Below are positions 9,948 through 18,078 of a stretch of 64,000 nucleotides of DNA, one piece after another. Under the pieces are notes generated by a model. That model was not told the origin of the DNA and made no database searches. It worked only from the letters and a program-made list of their open reading frames with translations. The stretch covers positions 310,001 through 374,000 of the forward strand of contig NZ_SBIU01000003.1 in the NCBI RefSeq assembly GCF_004765805.1, written 5' to 3'. How positions within the stretch are numbered: the first letter of the stretch is position 1; every line of letters begins with the position of its first letter. This DNA comes from Halorussus halobius (GTDB lineage Archaea; Halobacteriota; Halobacteria; Halobacteriales; Haladaptataceae). The translations under genes and the position numbers were made by a program.

Positions 9948-10949
9948 ATGAACGCGAAGCGCTGGCTCCGGCGGCGGCAGGTCGCCGTCTACGCGGTCTT
10001 CGTCCTCCTCGCCGTCGGCGTCGGGGTCGGTCGGCCGAACTCGGCGGCGTTCTTCGAGCGACTCGTCGAGCCGGTGCTGGCGGTCCTGCTCTACGTCACC
10101 TTCCTCGAAATCCCGTTCGTTCGGCTCCGCCGCGCGTTTCGGAACGGGCGGTTCGTCGCGGCGGCGCTGGGGATGAACTTCCTGGTCGTCCCCGTCGTGG
10201 TCTGGGGGCTGACGCGATTCCTCCCGCAGCGACCGGTCGTCCTCGTGGGCGCGTTCATGGTCCTCCTGACGCCGTGCATCGACTACGTCATCACCTTCAC
10301 CGAACTGGCGGGCGGCGACGCCGAGCAGATTACCGCGACCACGCCCGCGCTGTTGCTCGTCCAACTGCTGTTGCTTCCCGCGTATCTCTGGCTCTTCATG
10401 GGGCCCGAGGTCGCGGCGGTCGTCGAACCGGGACCGTTCGTGGAGGCGTTCCTGTTACTCATCGCGCTTCCCCTGACGCTGGCGTGGCTCACCGAAATCT
10501 GGGCGGAACGGTCCTCGCGGGGCGAGACGTTGCAGGCCGCGATGGGATGGTTGCCGGTTCCGATGCTGGGCGCGACGCTGTTCGTCGTCGTCGCGTCCCA
10601 ACTCCCCCGGGTTCGGAACTCGTTCGAGCAGATCGCGGTCGTCGTTCCGGTGTACGTCGCCTTCCTCGTCGTCATGCCGATACTCGGACGACTCGCGGCG
10701 GGCCTCGCGGGCATGGACGCCGGCGAGAGTCGGGCGCTCGTGTTCACGTCGGTCACCCGTAACTCGCTGGTGGTCCTCCCGCTCGCGCTCGCGCTGCCGG
10801 CCGAGTTTCGGCTGGCACCCGCCGTCGTCGTGACCCAGACGCTGGTCGAACTGGTCGGGATGGTCACTCTCACGCGCGTCGTCCCGGCGTGGCTCGTCCC
10901 GGAGTCGCCGGAGCGCATCCCGCTTTCCGGGCTAGTGAGCCGCGAGTGA
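9948..10949 (+). CDS. ACR3/BASS-superfamily transporter (arsenite-efflux-like)
   Basis: The protein has 333 residues and about nine to ten membrane helices of the bile acid:sodium symporter superfamily. The segment 'LLTPCIDYVITFTELAGGDAEQI' (about 104-126) has the Cys and surrounding pattern characteristic of the ACR3 arsenite permease branch. 'FTSVTRNSLVVLPLALALP' matches the second discontinuous helix. It would sit in the cytoplasmic membrane and export a metalloid oxyanion using the proton gradient. No arsenic regulator or reductase is adjacent, so the substrate assignment is tentative. Confidence 0.75.
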   Translation: MNAKRWLRRRQVAVYAVFVLLAVGVGVGRPNSAAFFERLVEPVLAVLLYVTFLEIPFVRLRRAFRNGRFVAAALGMNFLVVPVVVWGLTRFLPQRPVVLVGAFMVLLTPCIDYVITFTELAGGDAEQITATTPALLLVQLLLLPAYLWLFMGPEVAAVVEPGPFVEAFLLLIALPLTLAWLTEIWAERSSRGETLQAAMGWLPVPMLGATLFVVVASQLPRVRNSFEQIAVVVPVYVAFLVVMPILGRLAAGLAGMDAGESRALVFTSVTRNSLVVLPLALALPAEFRLAPAVVVTQTLVELVGMVTLTRVVPAWLVPESPERIPLSGLVSRE

Positions 10950-10971
10950 ACGTTTCGGATCGCCCGGCCGC

Positions 10972-11076
10972 TCAGAGGCTGATCCGCTCCCCGTCTTCGG
11001 GAACGAGGACGTCCTCCGTCTCCGACCGCAGTTCCTCGCGCGACAGCAGGCAGTGGTTGACGGCCTCCATGTACAT
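10972..11076 (-). pseudogene. Short C-terminal gene remnant, possibly metallo-beta-lactamase-fold
   Basis: A 34-codon frame reads 'MYMEAVNHCLLSREEL...' and ends VLVPEDGERISL. It looks like the C-terminal tail of a longer enzyme; the pattern recalls C-termini of haloarchaeal MBL-fold hydrolases, but that is a weak guess. Nothing in frame extends it upstream beyond a few codons. It lies immediately beside the duplicated chorismate-mutase end at 11091-11113, so the whole segment appears to be debris of a rearrangement. Confidence 0.4.
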
Positions 11077-11097
11077 GATTGGAGAGCGCGCTACCGC

Positions 11098-11113
11098 TGC
11101 TCGACCTTGTTCA
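11098..11113 (-). repeat. Distal direct repeat of the vapBC insertion (copied aroQ 3' end)
   Basis: TGCTCGACCTTGTTCA occurs here and at 11943-11958. On the reverse strand it reads ...YLNKVEQR followed by a stop at 11091, a second copy of the C-terminal LNKVEQR of chorismate mutase. The two copies bracket the vapBC pair in the same orientation, about 845 bases apart. Confidence 0.7.
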
Positions 11114-11161
11114 GGTAGCTGAAATCCACGATGGAATCTTACAGGCCGTCGTTTGGTTCGG

Positions 11162-11578
11162 CTAGAGCGTGTCGAACGGGTCGATCACGTCGCTCGTCGT
11201 GTAGGCCTCGACGACATCCTGTTCCTCGAAATCGGAGTCGTCGCTCCAGATATCGGCGTCGCTGGCAAGAGCACACGCAACGTACAACACGTCGTCCGGG
11301 TCGGTGTCGCCGAGCGCCTCTTCGGCCTGCTCGATGTACGGATGGAATTCGCTGGCGGGAACGACTTCGATGTACTGAAAGAGGAGGGCGATGAACTGTG
11401 CGACTCGATCTGGAGTCATACCTGACCTCTCGACGATCAACCCCTCGTAGTTCTCGATTTCGTCGTGGACGAACTCGGGCGTCAAGAGATCGGGGTCGAG
11501 AGTAACGATGAGTTCGCGGGTTGTCGAGTCGGCGATGAGCGCGGAGATGACGACGTTGGCATCGACAACCAGCTTCAC
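11162..11578 (-). CDS. vapC: VapC-like PIN-domain toxin ribonuclease
   Basis: The product is a 138-residue PIN-domain protein. The four expected acidic positions are visible: Asp6 in VVDANV, Glu40 in FVHDEI, Asp95/Asp96 in DPDDVLYVACAL and Asp113 in IWSDD. These bind Mg2+/Mn2+ for RNA cleavage, typically of tRNA or rRNA in this family. It starts with GTG at 11578, nine bases after the antitoxin stop, so it is the second gene of a two-gene operon. The coding sequence is less GC-biased than its neighbours. Confidence 0.85.
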   Translation of the reverse strand: MKLVVDANVVISALIADSTTRELIVTLDPDLLTPEFVHDEIENYEGLIVERSGMTPDRVAQFIALLFQYIEVVPASEFHPYIEQAEEALGDTDPDDVLYVACALASDADIWSDDSDFEEQDVVEAYTTSDVIDPFDTL

Positions 11579-11587
11579 TTGTGGGGA

Positions 11588-11818
11588 CTACTCCGACCCC
11601 TCTTCGACGCGCTCGCGTGCGCCCTCGTTGATTCTGTCAGCGATTTCCGCGACGTCGCTCTCGGTGAGTTCGCTGCCGGACGTGAGTTCGTCCATCACAT
11701 CGAGCGCCTCGATTTTCTCCTGGATCGCCTGTCGCGTGACCTCGCTCCAGTTGATCTCTGGGTGCTTTTCCATTCGCCTTTTGAGGTCGTCGTCGACGTT
11801 GACCGTGATCGTGGGCAT
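11588..11818 (-). CDS. vapB: VapB-like antitoxin with ribbon-helix-helix N-terminus
   Basis: This 76-residue acidic protein starts MPTITVNVDDDLKRRMEKHP, a ribbon-helix-helix DNA-binding strand-helix pattern, followed by 'INWSEVTRQAIQEKIEALD'. The C-terminal part ('SELTESDVAEIADRINEGARERVEEGSE') would wrap the toxin. It precedes vapC in the same operon, the usual antitoxin-first order. An upstream ATG at 11914 is less likely because the palindromic operator at 11835-11850 would then be inside the gene. Confidence 0.85.
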   Translation of the reverse strand: MPTITVNVDDDLKRRMEKHPEINWSEVTRQAIQEKIEALDVMDELTSGSELTESDVAEIADRINEGARERVEEGSE

Positions 11819-11834
11819 ACAGGAAACTATGTAC

Positions 11835-11850
11835 ACACAGAATACTGTGT
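11835..11850. promoter_or_regulatory. Palindromic operator of vapBC
   Basis: ACACAG-AATA-CTGTGT is a perfect 6+6 palindrome 17 bases upstream of the antitoxin start codon. It is placed where an autoregulating VapB ribbon-helix-helix dimer would block transcription. Confidence 0.6.
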
Positions 11851-11926
11851 CTTCCGGCGAACGCGTTTCGTGTATCGTTCCCAGGGATGCTTCTGGAGAG
11901 GGTCGAACTCTCAAAATCGAATTACC

Positions 11927-12232
11927 TCAGCGGGACTCCCGTTGCTCGACCTTGTTCAACTCTATCAACAGCCGAAAGACCGCCTTCACGAGGTTCGCGT
12001 CCACGTCGAACTGCTCGGCGAACTCGCCCGCACGGTCCATCACGCGCTGTTCCTGGTCCTCGTCGGTCGTCGGCAGGTCCCGCTCGGCCTTGACCTGCGC
12101 GACCGTCTCGGCCACGTAGGTTCGGCGAGCGATGAGCTCGACGAGTTCGCGGTCGATGGTCTCTATCTCCTCGCGGAGCTCCGTGAGGCTCATCTCGTCC
12201 GGGTGCCGTCGTTGCGTGTCGTCGTCAGCCAT
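11927..12232 (-). CDS. aroQ: Chorismate mutase (AroQ type)
   Basis: This small all-helical enzyme rearranges chorismate to prephenate for phenylalanine and tyrosine synthesis. The 101 residues contain the AroQ pattern: 'LTELREEIETIDRELVELIARRTYVAETVAQVKAERDLP', with catalytic Arg and Lys residues, then 'FRLLIELNKVEQRESR'. The start (ATG 12232) lies inside the shikimate kinase gene, a 43-base overlap, so the two are translationally coupled. The last seven codons before ESR are duplicated at 11098-11113. Confidence 0.93.
   Translation of the reverse strand: MADDDTQRRHPDEMSLTELREEIETIDRELVELIARRTYVAETVAQVKAERDLPTTDEDQEQRVMDRAGEFAEQFDVDANLVKAVFRLLIELNKVEQRESR
11943..11958 (-). repeat. Proximal direct repeat of the vapBC insertion (in aroQ)
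   Basis: TGCTCGACCTTGTTCA lies inside the 3' end of aroQ and encodes NKVEQ. It is identical to 11098-11113. Together the copies flank the toxin-antitoxin module. Confidence 0.7.
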
Positions 12233-13080
12233 GTCGTTCCCTCTCGTTGGTTCCAGCGGTCCCGCAGTCGCTCCAGCGTCGCGCGCTCGCCCACCGCGAC
12301 GAAGCTCGGGCCGGTGCCCGACAGCGAGACGCCCCGAACCGCCGGCAGGGCGTCGAGCATCGGGGCGGCCGGAAAGTCGAGCGCCGCGCAGAAGGCGAAG
12401 CCGTTGACCGTCATCGCCTCGCCGTACCGGCCGTCGAGCGCGAGGTCGGCGACGACCTCGGCTACCGGCGCGATTCGCTCGCAGCGGGCGACGTCGGCGT
12501 CCGCGCTGAAGGCCTGCTCGGGCGGGGTCCAGACCAGCACGTCCCAGTCGACCGCCTCGCGGGCGAGCAGTTCGTCGCTCCGGTTGTCGGTCACGGTGAC
12601 GCCCCCGAGCATGCTCGCGCTCGCGTCGTCGAACGCGCCCGTGACCGTCACGCCCGCGTCGCGGGCCGCCCGCACGCCGAGCCGACAGGCGTCCTCGCGA
12701 GCCACCTCGTCGGCGACGCCGAGCGCGTCGAGGGTCGCCAGCACGGTGGCGTTGGCGGCGGCGCTGGAACTCTTGAGTCCCGCCGCCATCGGCACCTCGC
12801 TGTCGGTCCGGACCGAGCCGCCGACCGCCGCGGGGTCGGCGACGCCGAGCGCGTCGAGGGCCTCGGCGTCGCCGTACTCGTCGACCGCGAGTTCGACGCA
12901 TCGCTCGACCAGCGCGGTGTCGGCGTCGGGCGCGTCGGCGACCTCGCCGACGACCTCGCCAGACGCGTCGAGGGCGACCGTCGCGGTCGTCTCGGCGTCG
13001 ATGGCGAACGCCGACCCCGTGCCCGTCGCGAGGGCGTTCAGAATCGTCCCCGCCGCGGGTGCCACTGCCCGGCCGTCCAT
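12190..13080 (-). CDS. aroK: Archaeal shikimate kinase (GHMP type)
   Basis: This enzyme phosphorylates shikimate with ATP. Archaea use a GHMP-kinase-fold enzyme unrelated to bacterial AroK. The 296-residue protein has the GHMP ATP motif 'VPMAAGLKSSSAAANAT' (about 96-112) and the C-terminal 'VSLSGTGPSFVAVG' glycine loop. It starts at ATG 13080 with 'MDGRAVAPAAGTILNALATG', as in the family. It overlaps chorismate mutase downstream by 43 bases, coupling two steps of aromatic amino-acid synthesis. Confidence 0.93.
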   Translation of the reverse strand: MDGRAVAPAAGTILNALATGTGSAFAIDAETTATVALDASGEVVGEVADAPDADTALVERCVELAVDEYGDAEALDALGVADPAAVGGSVRTDSEVPMAAGLKSSSAAANATVLATLDALGVADEVAREDACRLGVRAARDAGVTVTGAFDDASASMLGGVTVTDNRSDELLAREAVDWDVLVWTPPEQAFSADADVARCERIAPVAEVVADLALDGRYGEAMTVNGFAFCAALDFPAAPMLDALPAVRGVSLSGTGPSFVAVGERATLERLRDRWNQREGTTWLTTTRNDGTRTR

Positions 13081-13175
13081 GGTGGGTCGTCTCTCGCGGG
13101 GCGTATTGACGCTGGTGGTTGCTGCAAGGCCAGCGGCGTCGCGATGGCGCTCGAGTCCGGCCGCGTCTGGCGGGG

Positions 13176-13730
13176 TCAGCCCAGCAGATATCGCATCCAC
13201 GGATAGCGCTCGACCAGCGGTCGGCCGCCCACGTCGTACTGCTCGATGTAGGCGTCGAGCCCGAGGATGCGGCCCGCGCCGAACGCGGCGACCGAGAGGA
13301 ACACCAGCATGTACGCGAAGTCGCCGTTGATGTAGCCGTGACCGACGTCCCAGTTGCCGAGGTAGAACAGCAGCATCATGAACGCGCCCCAGAACGCCGC
13401 GAGGCGGGTGAGCGCACCCACCAGCAGGCCGAGTCCGATGAGAATCTCGCCCCACGGCACGGCGACGTTCACGAAGTCGACGAACCACGGCGTCTCGCCC
13501 ATCGCGACGAACAGGTCGGCGACGGGGCTCCCGTTCGCGGGCGGCGAGTTCACGAGGTAGCCGTTCGCGGAGAACTCCCCCGACAGCACCTTGTCGACGC
13601 CGCTCTGGAGGAACGCCAGTCCCATCATCAGCCGCAGCGCGAGGATGAACCACACGCTCAGCGTGTGGAGTTTCCCTTCCGCCGTGAACCCTGCTATCGT
13701 ACTTCGGAGTTCGACTTCCTGTGTGGACAT
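13176..13730 (-). CDS. DoxX-family membrane protein
   Basis: This is a 184-residue membrane protein of the DoxX superfamily. It has about four helices, including 'FILALRLMMGLAFLQSGVDKVLSGEF' (about 28-53, with the conserved G-x-x-K helix end), 'PWGEILIGLGLLVGALTRLAAFWGAFMMLLFYLG' and a C-terminal helix pair. DoxX proteins are quinone- or redox-associated membrane subunits; the exact role of this one is unknown. It is 95 bases upstream of aroK on the same strand and may be cotranscribed or independent. Confidence 0.85.
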   Translation of the reverse strand: MSTQEVELRSTIAGFTAEGKLHTLSVWFILALRLMMGLAFLQSGVDKVLSGEFSANGYLVNSPPANGSPVADLFVAMGETPWFVDFVNVAVPWGEILIGLGLLVGALTRLAAFWGAFMMLLFYLGNWDVGHGYINGDFAYMLVFLSVAAFGAGRILGLDAYIEQYDVGGRPLVERYPWMRYLLG

Positions 13731-13858
13731 CGTGGCCCAAACTGTAAGCTCACGGTAGATATTCTTTTCCCGTGGCTCCGGCCAGCGGGCCAGAAGCGAG
13801 ACGACCGACTCCGGACGGTCTGAGAAGACCTATGGCGCTGGCGCGCGCGTCCCCGACC

Positions 13859-14512
13859 ATGGCGATTCCGGAGCGGTACGCCCGCCGGTTCCTCGAGGAC
13901 GGGGCGAACCTCGCGTGGCTGGCGTCGGTGAACGTGCTGGCGATGCTGGTCGGCGTGCGCTTCTACGTCGAGACCATGCCCGAGGTACCGACCTACCTCT
14001 GGCCGCTGTACGCCGACTCGCCCGCCGCGCTGTTCCTCGCCGTCCTCTCGCTGACCACGCTCTTGCCGAACCTCGGGCGGCGGGTCGAGGACGCACCCCA
14101 GAATCGGCCGCTCGCGTACCTCCACACGTTCGCGTTCGCGTGGCTGGTCAAGTACGGCCTCTGGACGTTCGTCGCGCTCAACCTCGGGGTCGGGTCGTAC
14201 TTCGGGCCGCCGTGGGACCCCGACGCGCTGTGGTCGTACTGGTTCATCGTCCTCACCCACCTGGCGTTCGTGGTCGAGGCGTACCTGCTCCCGCGCTACG
14301 GCGCGACCACCCGGGGCGCGCTCGCGACCGCGCTCGCGGCGCTGCTGGTCAACGACGCGCTCGACTACGCGTGGGGCATCCACCCGCCGCTCCGGTACGA
14401 ACCCGGCGTCGCGTTGCCGGCGGCGACGGTCGCGCTCTCGGTGCTGGCGGTGGTCGCGGCCGCGCGGGCGTTCGACCGGCTCGCCCCGGAACGGGGCGAC
14501 GCCCGCGCGTAG
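13859..14512 (+). CDS. DUF1405 membrane protein
   Basis: This 217-residue multi-pass membrane protein is of the DUF1405 type, with about six helices, an N-terminal 'IPERYARRFLEDGANLAWLASVNVLAMLVGVRFYVE' and the conserved 'NDALDYAWGIHPPL' near residue 162-175. The function of the family is not known to me. I prefer ATG 13859, which gives the family-like MAIPERYARRF start; ATG 13832 in frame is an alternative. It is divergent from the DoxX gene. Confidence 0.8.
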   Translation: MAIPERYARRFLEDGANLAWLASVNVLAMLVGVRFYVETMPEVPTYLWPLYADSPAALFLAVLSLTTLLPNLGRRVEDAPQNRPLAYLHTFAFAWLVKYGLWTFVALNLGVGSYFGPPWDPDALWSYWFIVLTHLAFVVEAYLLPRYGATTRGALATALAALLVNDALDYAWGIHPPLRYEPGVALPAATVALSVLAVVAAARAFDRLAPERGDARA

Positions 14513-14699
14513 CTGGCGGAGCCGGTTCGGAGCGGCGGTATCGCCCGACTCGGCGCGGTCGCGGACCCACGGTCGACCCGGTTCGGAACCGCTGTGTCCG
14601 TTTTGAACGCTACGAGCAGTTCTGCGGGGTTGAAATCGGGCCGTGAACGGAACGAACGAAGGTCCGTCTTTTTAACCTAGAGGGAGCAAGGACCACCCG

Positions 14700-15683
14700 A
14701 TGAGTGCCTTCCGAGTCGTCCTGTTGGCGCTTCTGGTAGCCGGTACGGTAGCCGTCGTCGCTCCGACGGCCGCGACAGCAGCCGACGCTGCCGAAGCGAC
14801 CGGAGACGCGACGCTCGACGCGACCGCCGCTCAGAACGAGACCGAGAACGCCTCGACCCTCGGCGGGGACATCTCGTCGTTCATGCAGTCGAACGCCGCC
14901 GAGGTCGACGGCGCGGTCCGGACGGGGATGTGGGCGGCGGCGTACGACGCCACGGACAACCGAACGGTCCGGACGCAGCTGGTCGAGCGCCGGACCGGCG
15001 ACCTCCGCGCCGAACTGGCCGACCTCAGGGAGCGCAAGCAGGAACTCGCGGACGCTCGCGAGGCCGGCGAGGTCAGCGACGCCGCGTACAGGGCCCGCGT
15101 GGGAGGTATCGTCGGACGGATCCACGCGCTGGAGTCGGCGCTCGACGAGACCGAGACGCGCGCGCGGCAGGTGAACGCGAGCGTCGAGGACCTCGACGAA
15201 CTCCGGAGCCAGACCGACGAGCTGGCCGGGCCGGAGATCGCTTCGGTCGCGCGGAACCTCTCGGGCGTCGGTGCGGGCGAGCGCGGCCCGCCGACCGGCG
15301 TCGGGAACGGCACCGGACCGGACGACGGGAACCGAACTGGCGTCGGGGCTGCGAACGGGAACGGCAACGCGAACGGCGACCAAAACGGCACGCGTGCGGG
15401 GACCGACGTCGGGAACGGGAACGGCGTCGGCGAGGGAAGCCCAGACGGCACCAGTGCGGACGCCAGTAGCGACGGCGAGGGGTCAAGCGGAGCCAACGCC
15501 AGTACCGGCGGGAGCGGAGAGCGCGCAGGGACCGACGGGACCAGAGGCGGTGGGGACCGCGGAAACGGGAGCGACGGGAATCCCGGACGCGGACCCGACG
15601 ACCGACCGCCGGGAAGCGACGACGGAGCCGGCGACGGTCCCGCGAGCGAAATCGACGCCCGCACGGCCGACCGCGGACCGTAG
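14700..15683 (+). CDS. Secreted or surface protein with coiled coil and low-complexity Gly/Asn/Asp tail
   Basis: The 327-residue protein starts with a signal peptide ('VVLLALLVAGTVAVVAPTAATAADA', cleavage expected near residue 28). It has a charged helical, probably coiled-coil region (about 95-165: 'DLRAELADLRERKQELADAREAGEVSDAAYRARVGGI'). A long disordered tail of Gly-Asn-Asp-Ser (about 195-327) has no membrane anchor. The layout matches a haloarchaeal family I believe is DUF7096. It precedes an ArsR-like regulator by 65 bases in the same direction. Function unknown. Confidence 0.75.
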   Translation: MSAFRVVLLALLVAGTVAVVAPTAATAADAAEATGDATLDATAAQNETENASTLGGDISSFMQSNAAEVDGAVRTGMWAAAYDATDNRTVRTQLVERRTGDLRAELADLRERKQELADAREAGEVSDAAYRARVGGIVGRIHALESALDETETRARQVNASVEDLDELRSQTDELAGPEIASVARNLSGVGAGERGPPTGVGNGTGPDDGNRTGVGAANGNGNANGDQNGTRAGTDVGNGNGVGEGSPDGTSADASSDGEGSSGANASTGGSGERAGTDGTRGGGDRGNGSDGNPGRGPDDRPPGSDDGAGDGPASEIDARTADRGP

Positions 15684-15748
15684 ACGAGCGGTCGGGGTCC
15701 GGCCGAGAGACACGCTTTTGAGCGCGCGATTCCTACCCACGACACCGA

Positions 15749-16615
15749 ATGGATTCCGCCGAACTACTCGACATCCTCGGGAACGAGAACCGCAGGCGCA
15801 TCCTCCGCCTGCTCGCGCGCAAGCCGTGTTACGTCACCGAGATAAGCGAGTACCTGGGCGTCAGTCCGAAGGCGGTCATCGACCACCTCCAGCGCCTCGA
15901 CGACGCAGGCCTCGTCGAGAGCCGGACCGACGACCGTCGGCGGAAGTACTTCAGCATCTCGCGCAACCTCCGGCTGGAGGTGAGCGTCTCGCCGTACGAG
16001 TTCGGGATGAAAAGCGCCTACCCGGCGAGCGCCAACCTCGACGTGAGCCGGTGTCGACGCGTCTCGCTCGACGTCCAGTTCGGCGACGTCCAGGGCTCGG
16101 GCGACGGGGCCGGCGACGCCGAGGACCGCGCGACGCCGAACGGCGGGACGGACGCGGCGTCAGAGCCCTCGACGTCGTCGAACGCGAAATCGGACGGCGA
16201 CGCGACCTCGGACGCCGGTGCGACTCCGGACGTCGACGCCGAGTCGAGTGCGGACGTCGACGCCGAATCGAGTGCGACCCCCGAGGCGGAGTCGGACCCA
16301 GCCGAGTCCGCGACCCGTCTGGCGTCCGAGCTCGACGAGCTCCAGCAGCTCCAGAACGAGCTCTCGCTGGCCCAGCGGTGGGTCCACGGCCGCATCGCCG
16401 ACGTGCAAAAGCGGCTCGGCGACGCCCTCGACGCGAACGGCGAGCGCCGCCTCCACGCGGACGTGCTGGCGGCGGTCGCGGGCGGGGCGACCACCCGGGC
16501 GACGGTGAGCCGGGCGGTCGAAGCCCCCGAGGGCGTGGTCGAGGAGTGCCTGCGCGAACTCGCCGACAGGGAGTTGGTCGAGCGCGAGGGCGAGGAGTGG
16601 ACGCTGGCGGGGTAG
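15749..16615 (+). CDS. ArsR-family winged-helix regulator with second C-terminal helical/HTH region
   Basis: The 288-residue protein has an N-terminal ArsR/SmtB-like winged helix (about 1-75: 'LLDILGNENRRRILRLLARKPCYVTEISEYLGVSPKAVIDHLQRLDDAGLVESRTDDRRRKYFSI'). A long acidic disordered linker contains a duplicated 24-base segment (16229-16276, repeating VDAESSAD). A coiled coil ('ELDELQQLQNELSLAQRWVHGRI') precedes a second HTH-like domain ('GATTRATVSRAVEAPEGVVEECLRELADRELVEREGEEWTL'). Its position suggests that it controls the surface protein before it. Confidence 0.8.
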   Translation: MDSAELLDILGNENRRRILRLLARKPCYVTEISEYLGVSPKAVIDHLQRLDDAGLVESRTDDRRRKYFSISRNLRLEVSVSPYEFGMKSAYPASANLDVSRCRRVSLDVQFGDVQGSGDGAGDAEDRATPNGGTDAASEPSTSSNAKSDGDATSDAGATPDVDAESSADVDAESSATPEAESDPAESATRLASELDELQQLQNELSLAQRWVHGRIADVQKRLGDALDANGERRLHADVLAAVAGGATTRATVSRAVEAPEGVVEECLRELADRELVEREGEEWTLAG

Positions 16616-16898
16616 GAGGTCTCGCCTCCCTCGCCCCGCTCGTCGACTACCTTCGAGCGTCGTGGGGAGTAGGGTGCGAGCGGTCCGTTCGTATTCACTC
16701 ACTCGAACGGCCGTGGCGACATGGCCCCCGCTAGCGAACACGACTGGCCGCGTGTAACAGCATCGATACCGTGTACCGCACAATCCGCGTATCGTACCCG
16801 GACGTTACTCTTGAACTCAACGCTCGGTGCGGTTTTCGAGAGTGCGACCTCGGTATCCCGTAGGGGGTCTACGAAGTCGTATTCGTACTATTCGCCGT

Positions 16899-17855
16899 CT
16901 AGTCCCCGATTCCCTCCCCTATTGTGAGTTCTCCACGACTGAGGTACAGCCAAACCACTAGACAGATGCCCCCGGCTAGTACCTTGCCGACCACCAGCTC
17001 GTACCGACTTACCGAATACGATACCTGTCCGAGAGCTGGTGTCAGTAGTGTGGCCTCCGACGGTTGTAGCACGACCGCCGGCCAGAGGTTGTACCCGAGG
17101 TGGAGTCCGAAGGGGATTGATAAGTTACCCGTCATCACGTAGCCGCCACCCCACAGGAGCCCTAACAGCGCACTCGTGATTACGAGTTGAAGAGATCGTC
17201 CTTCGGAGCCGCCGCCTCCTTGCCTGATGACGTGACTGAATCCGAATATCACGCTGCTGAAAAGGAGGGCAAACAGCGCTGACGAGCTCCAGGAGCCACC
17301 GCGGTCTATCAGGCCCTCGGTGAAGTTCTTCAGCATCACACCGCGGAAAGCGAACTCCTCGAACGCGACTTGAAAGAGAAACCCCGCCACAGTCAGGGTG
17401 ATGGCGAGCACAATAACGCCGAGAGAGTCGGCAGGGAGGGGACCGGATGGCGCTAGTTCGGCCTCGCCCAGATAGAGGAATACGGCCGTCGGAACCGCGT
17501 AGGTGAGGCCGCCGATAGCGACCCCGACAACCAAGTCGGTCAGGTCCTCCCGAGAGGCCGCGATACCGTACGCCGAAATCGAGCGCTCGTCGAGCCGTGT
17601 GGCGAGACCGACTGCGAAAATGAGTCCAAGGGCCGAGGCCACCCCTAGGAGCGTGGACTCCACCAACGAGGTGGTAACGGCACCGAACTCGGAGACATCG
17701 AAGGCACTGCGAATGCCCAATAGTATCACGGGGAGCAGCAACAGTTGCACGCCGAAACCCACGCACCAGGGAAGGATGCCTCGCCACGTCGCCCGTACGC
17801 GCGTGTCCTCGCTACCAGTCGCCACGCGGCGTAGCGTTCGTTTCAACGATGACAT
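16899..17855 (-). CDS. CPBP-family intramembrane glutamic endopeptidase
   Basis: The 318-residue protein has about eight membrane helices and the Abi/CAAX-protease signature. Motif 1 is EEFAFRG (E-E-x3-R, about residues 168-174), motif 2 is FGFSHV with its catalytic His, and the third histidine lies in 'FGLHLGYNLWP'. In the membrane such enzymes cleave prenylated or other substrates; some act in bacteriocin immunity. A TATA-like 'aaattatat' about 27-35 bases upstream supports ATG 17855. It is divergent from the P450 gene, with somewhat lower GC than its neighbours. Confidence 0.85.
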   Translation of the reverse strand: MSSLKRTLRRVATGSEDTRVRATWRGILPWCVGFGVQLLLLPVILLGIRSAFDVSEFGAVTTSLVESTLLGVASALGLIFAVGLATRLDERSISAYGIAASREDLTDLVVGVAIGGLTYAVPTAVFLYLGEAELAPSGPLPADSLGVIVLAITLTVAGFLFQVAFEEFAFRGVMLKNFTEGLIDRGGSWSSSALFALLFSSVIFGFSHVIRQGGGGSEGRSLQLVITSALLGLLWGGGYVMTGNLSIPFGLHLGYNLWPAVVLQPSEATLLTPALGQVSYSVSRYELVVGKVLAGGICLVVWLYLSRGELTIGEGIGD

Positions 17856-18056
17856 ATTCGGGGGTATGCCAGATACTGAATATAATTTTCGATTCCCGTC
17901 AGACGCAGCACGGGAGTAGTATTGTCCCCATCAATTGTTGCAAACGCGACTTCTGTATCCAGTCTTCGGCGCGACTGTTTCGTGCCGATGTCCGGCTCGC
18001 GTTAGTGATCGAGACGTCACCTACGGCCAGACCCACTCATCCAAAAGAGCTATAAT

Positions 18057-18074
18057 TTACTAATCGGTTAGTTA
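18057..18074. promoter_or_regulatory. Predicted TetR operator at the P450 promoter
   Basis: TTACTAA-TCGG-TTAGTTA is a near-perfect palindrome. It directly follows a TATA-like 'tataattta' (18051-18059) and ends five bases before the P450 start codon. The same half-sites occur at 23912-23929 and in slightly altered form at 20243-20260. Confidence 0.65.
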
Positions 18075-18078
18075 AGTC

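Noticed and set aside
16229..16276. 24-bp tandem duplication inside the ArsR-like gene
   Set aside because: It is real but lies in a disordered Asp/Ser/Ala linker where such slippage is common, so it is noted in the gene entry only.
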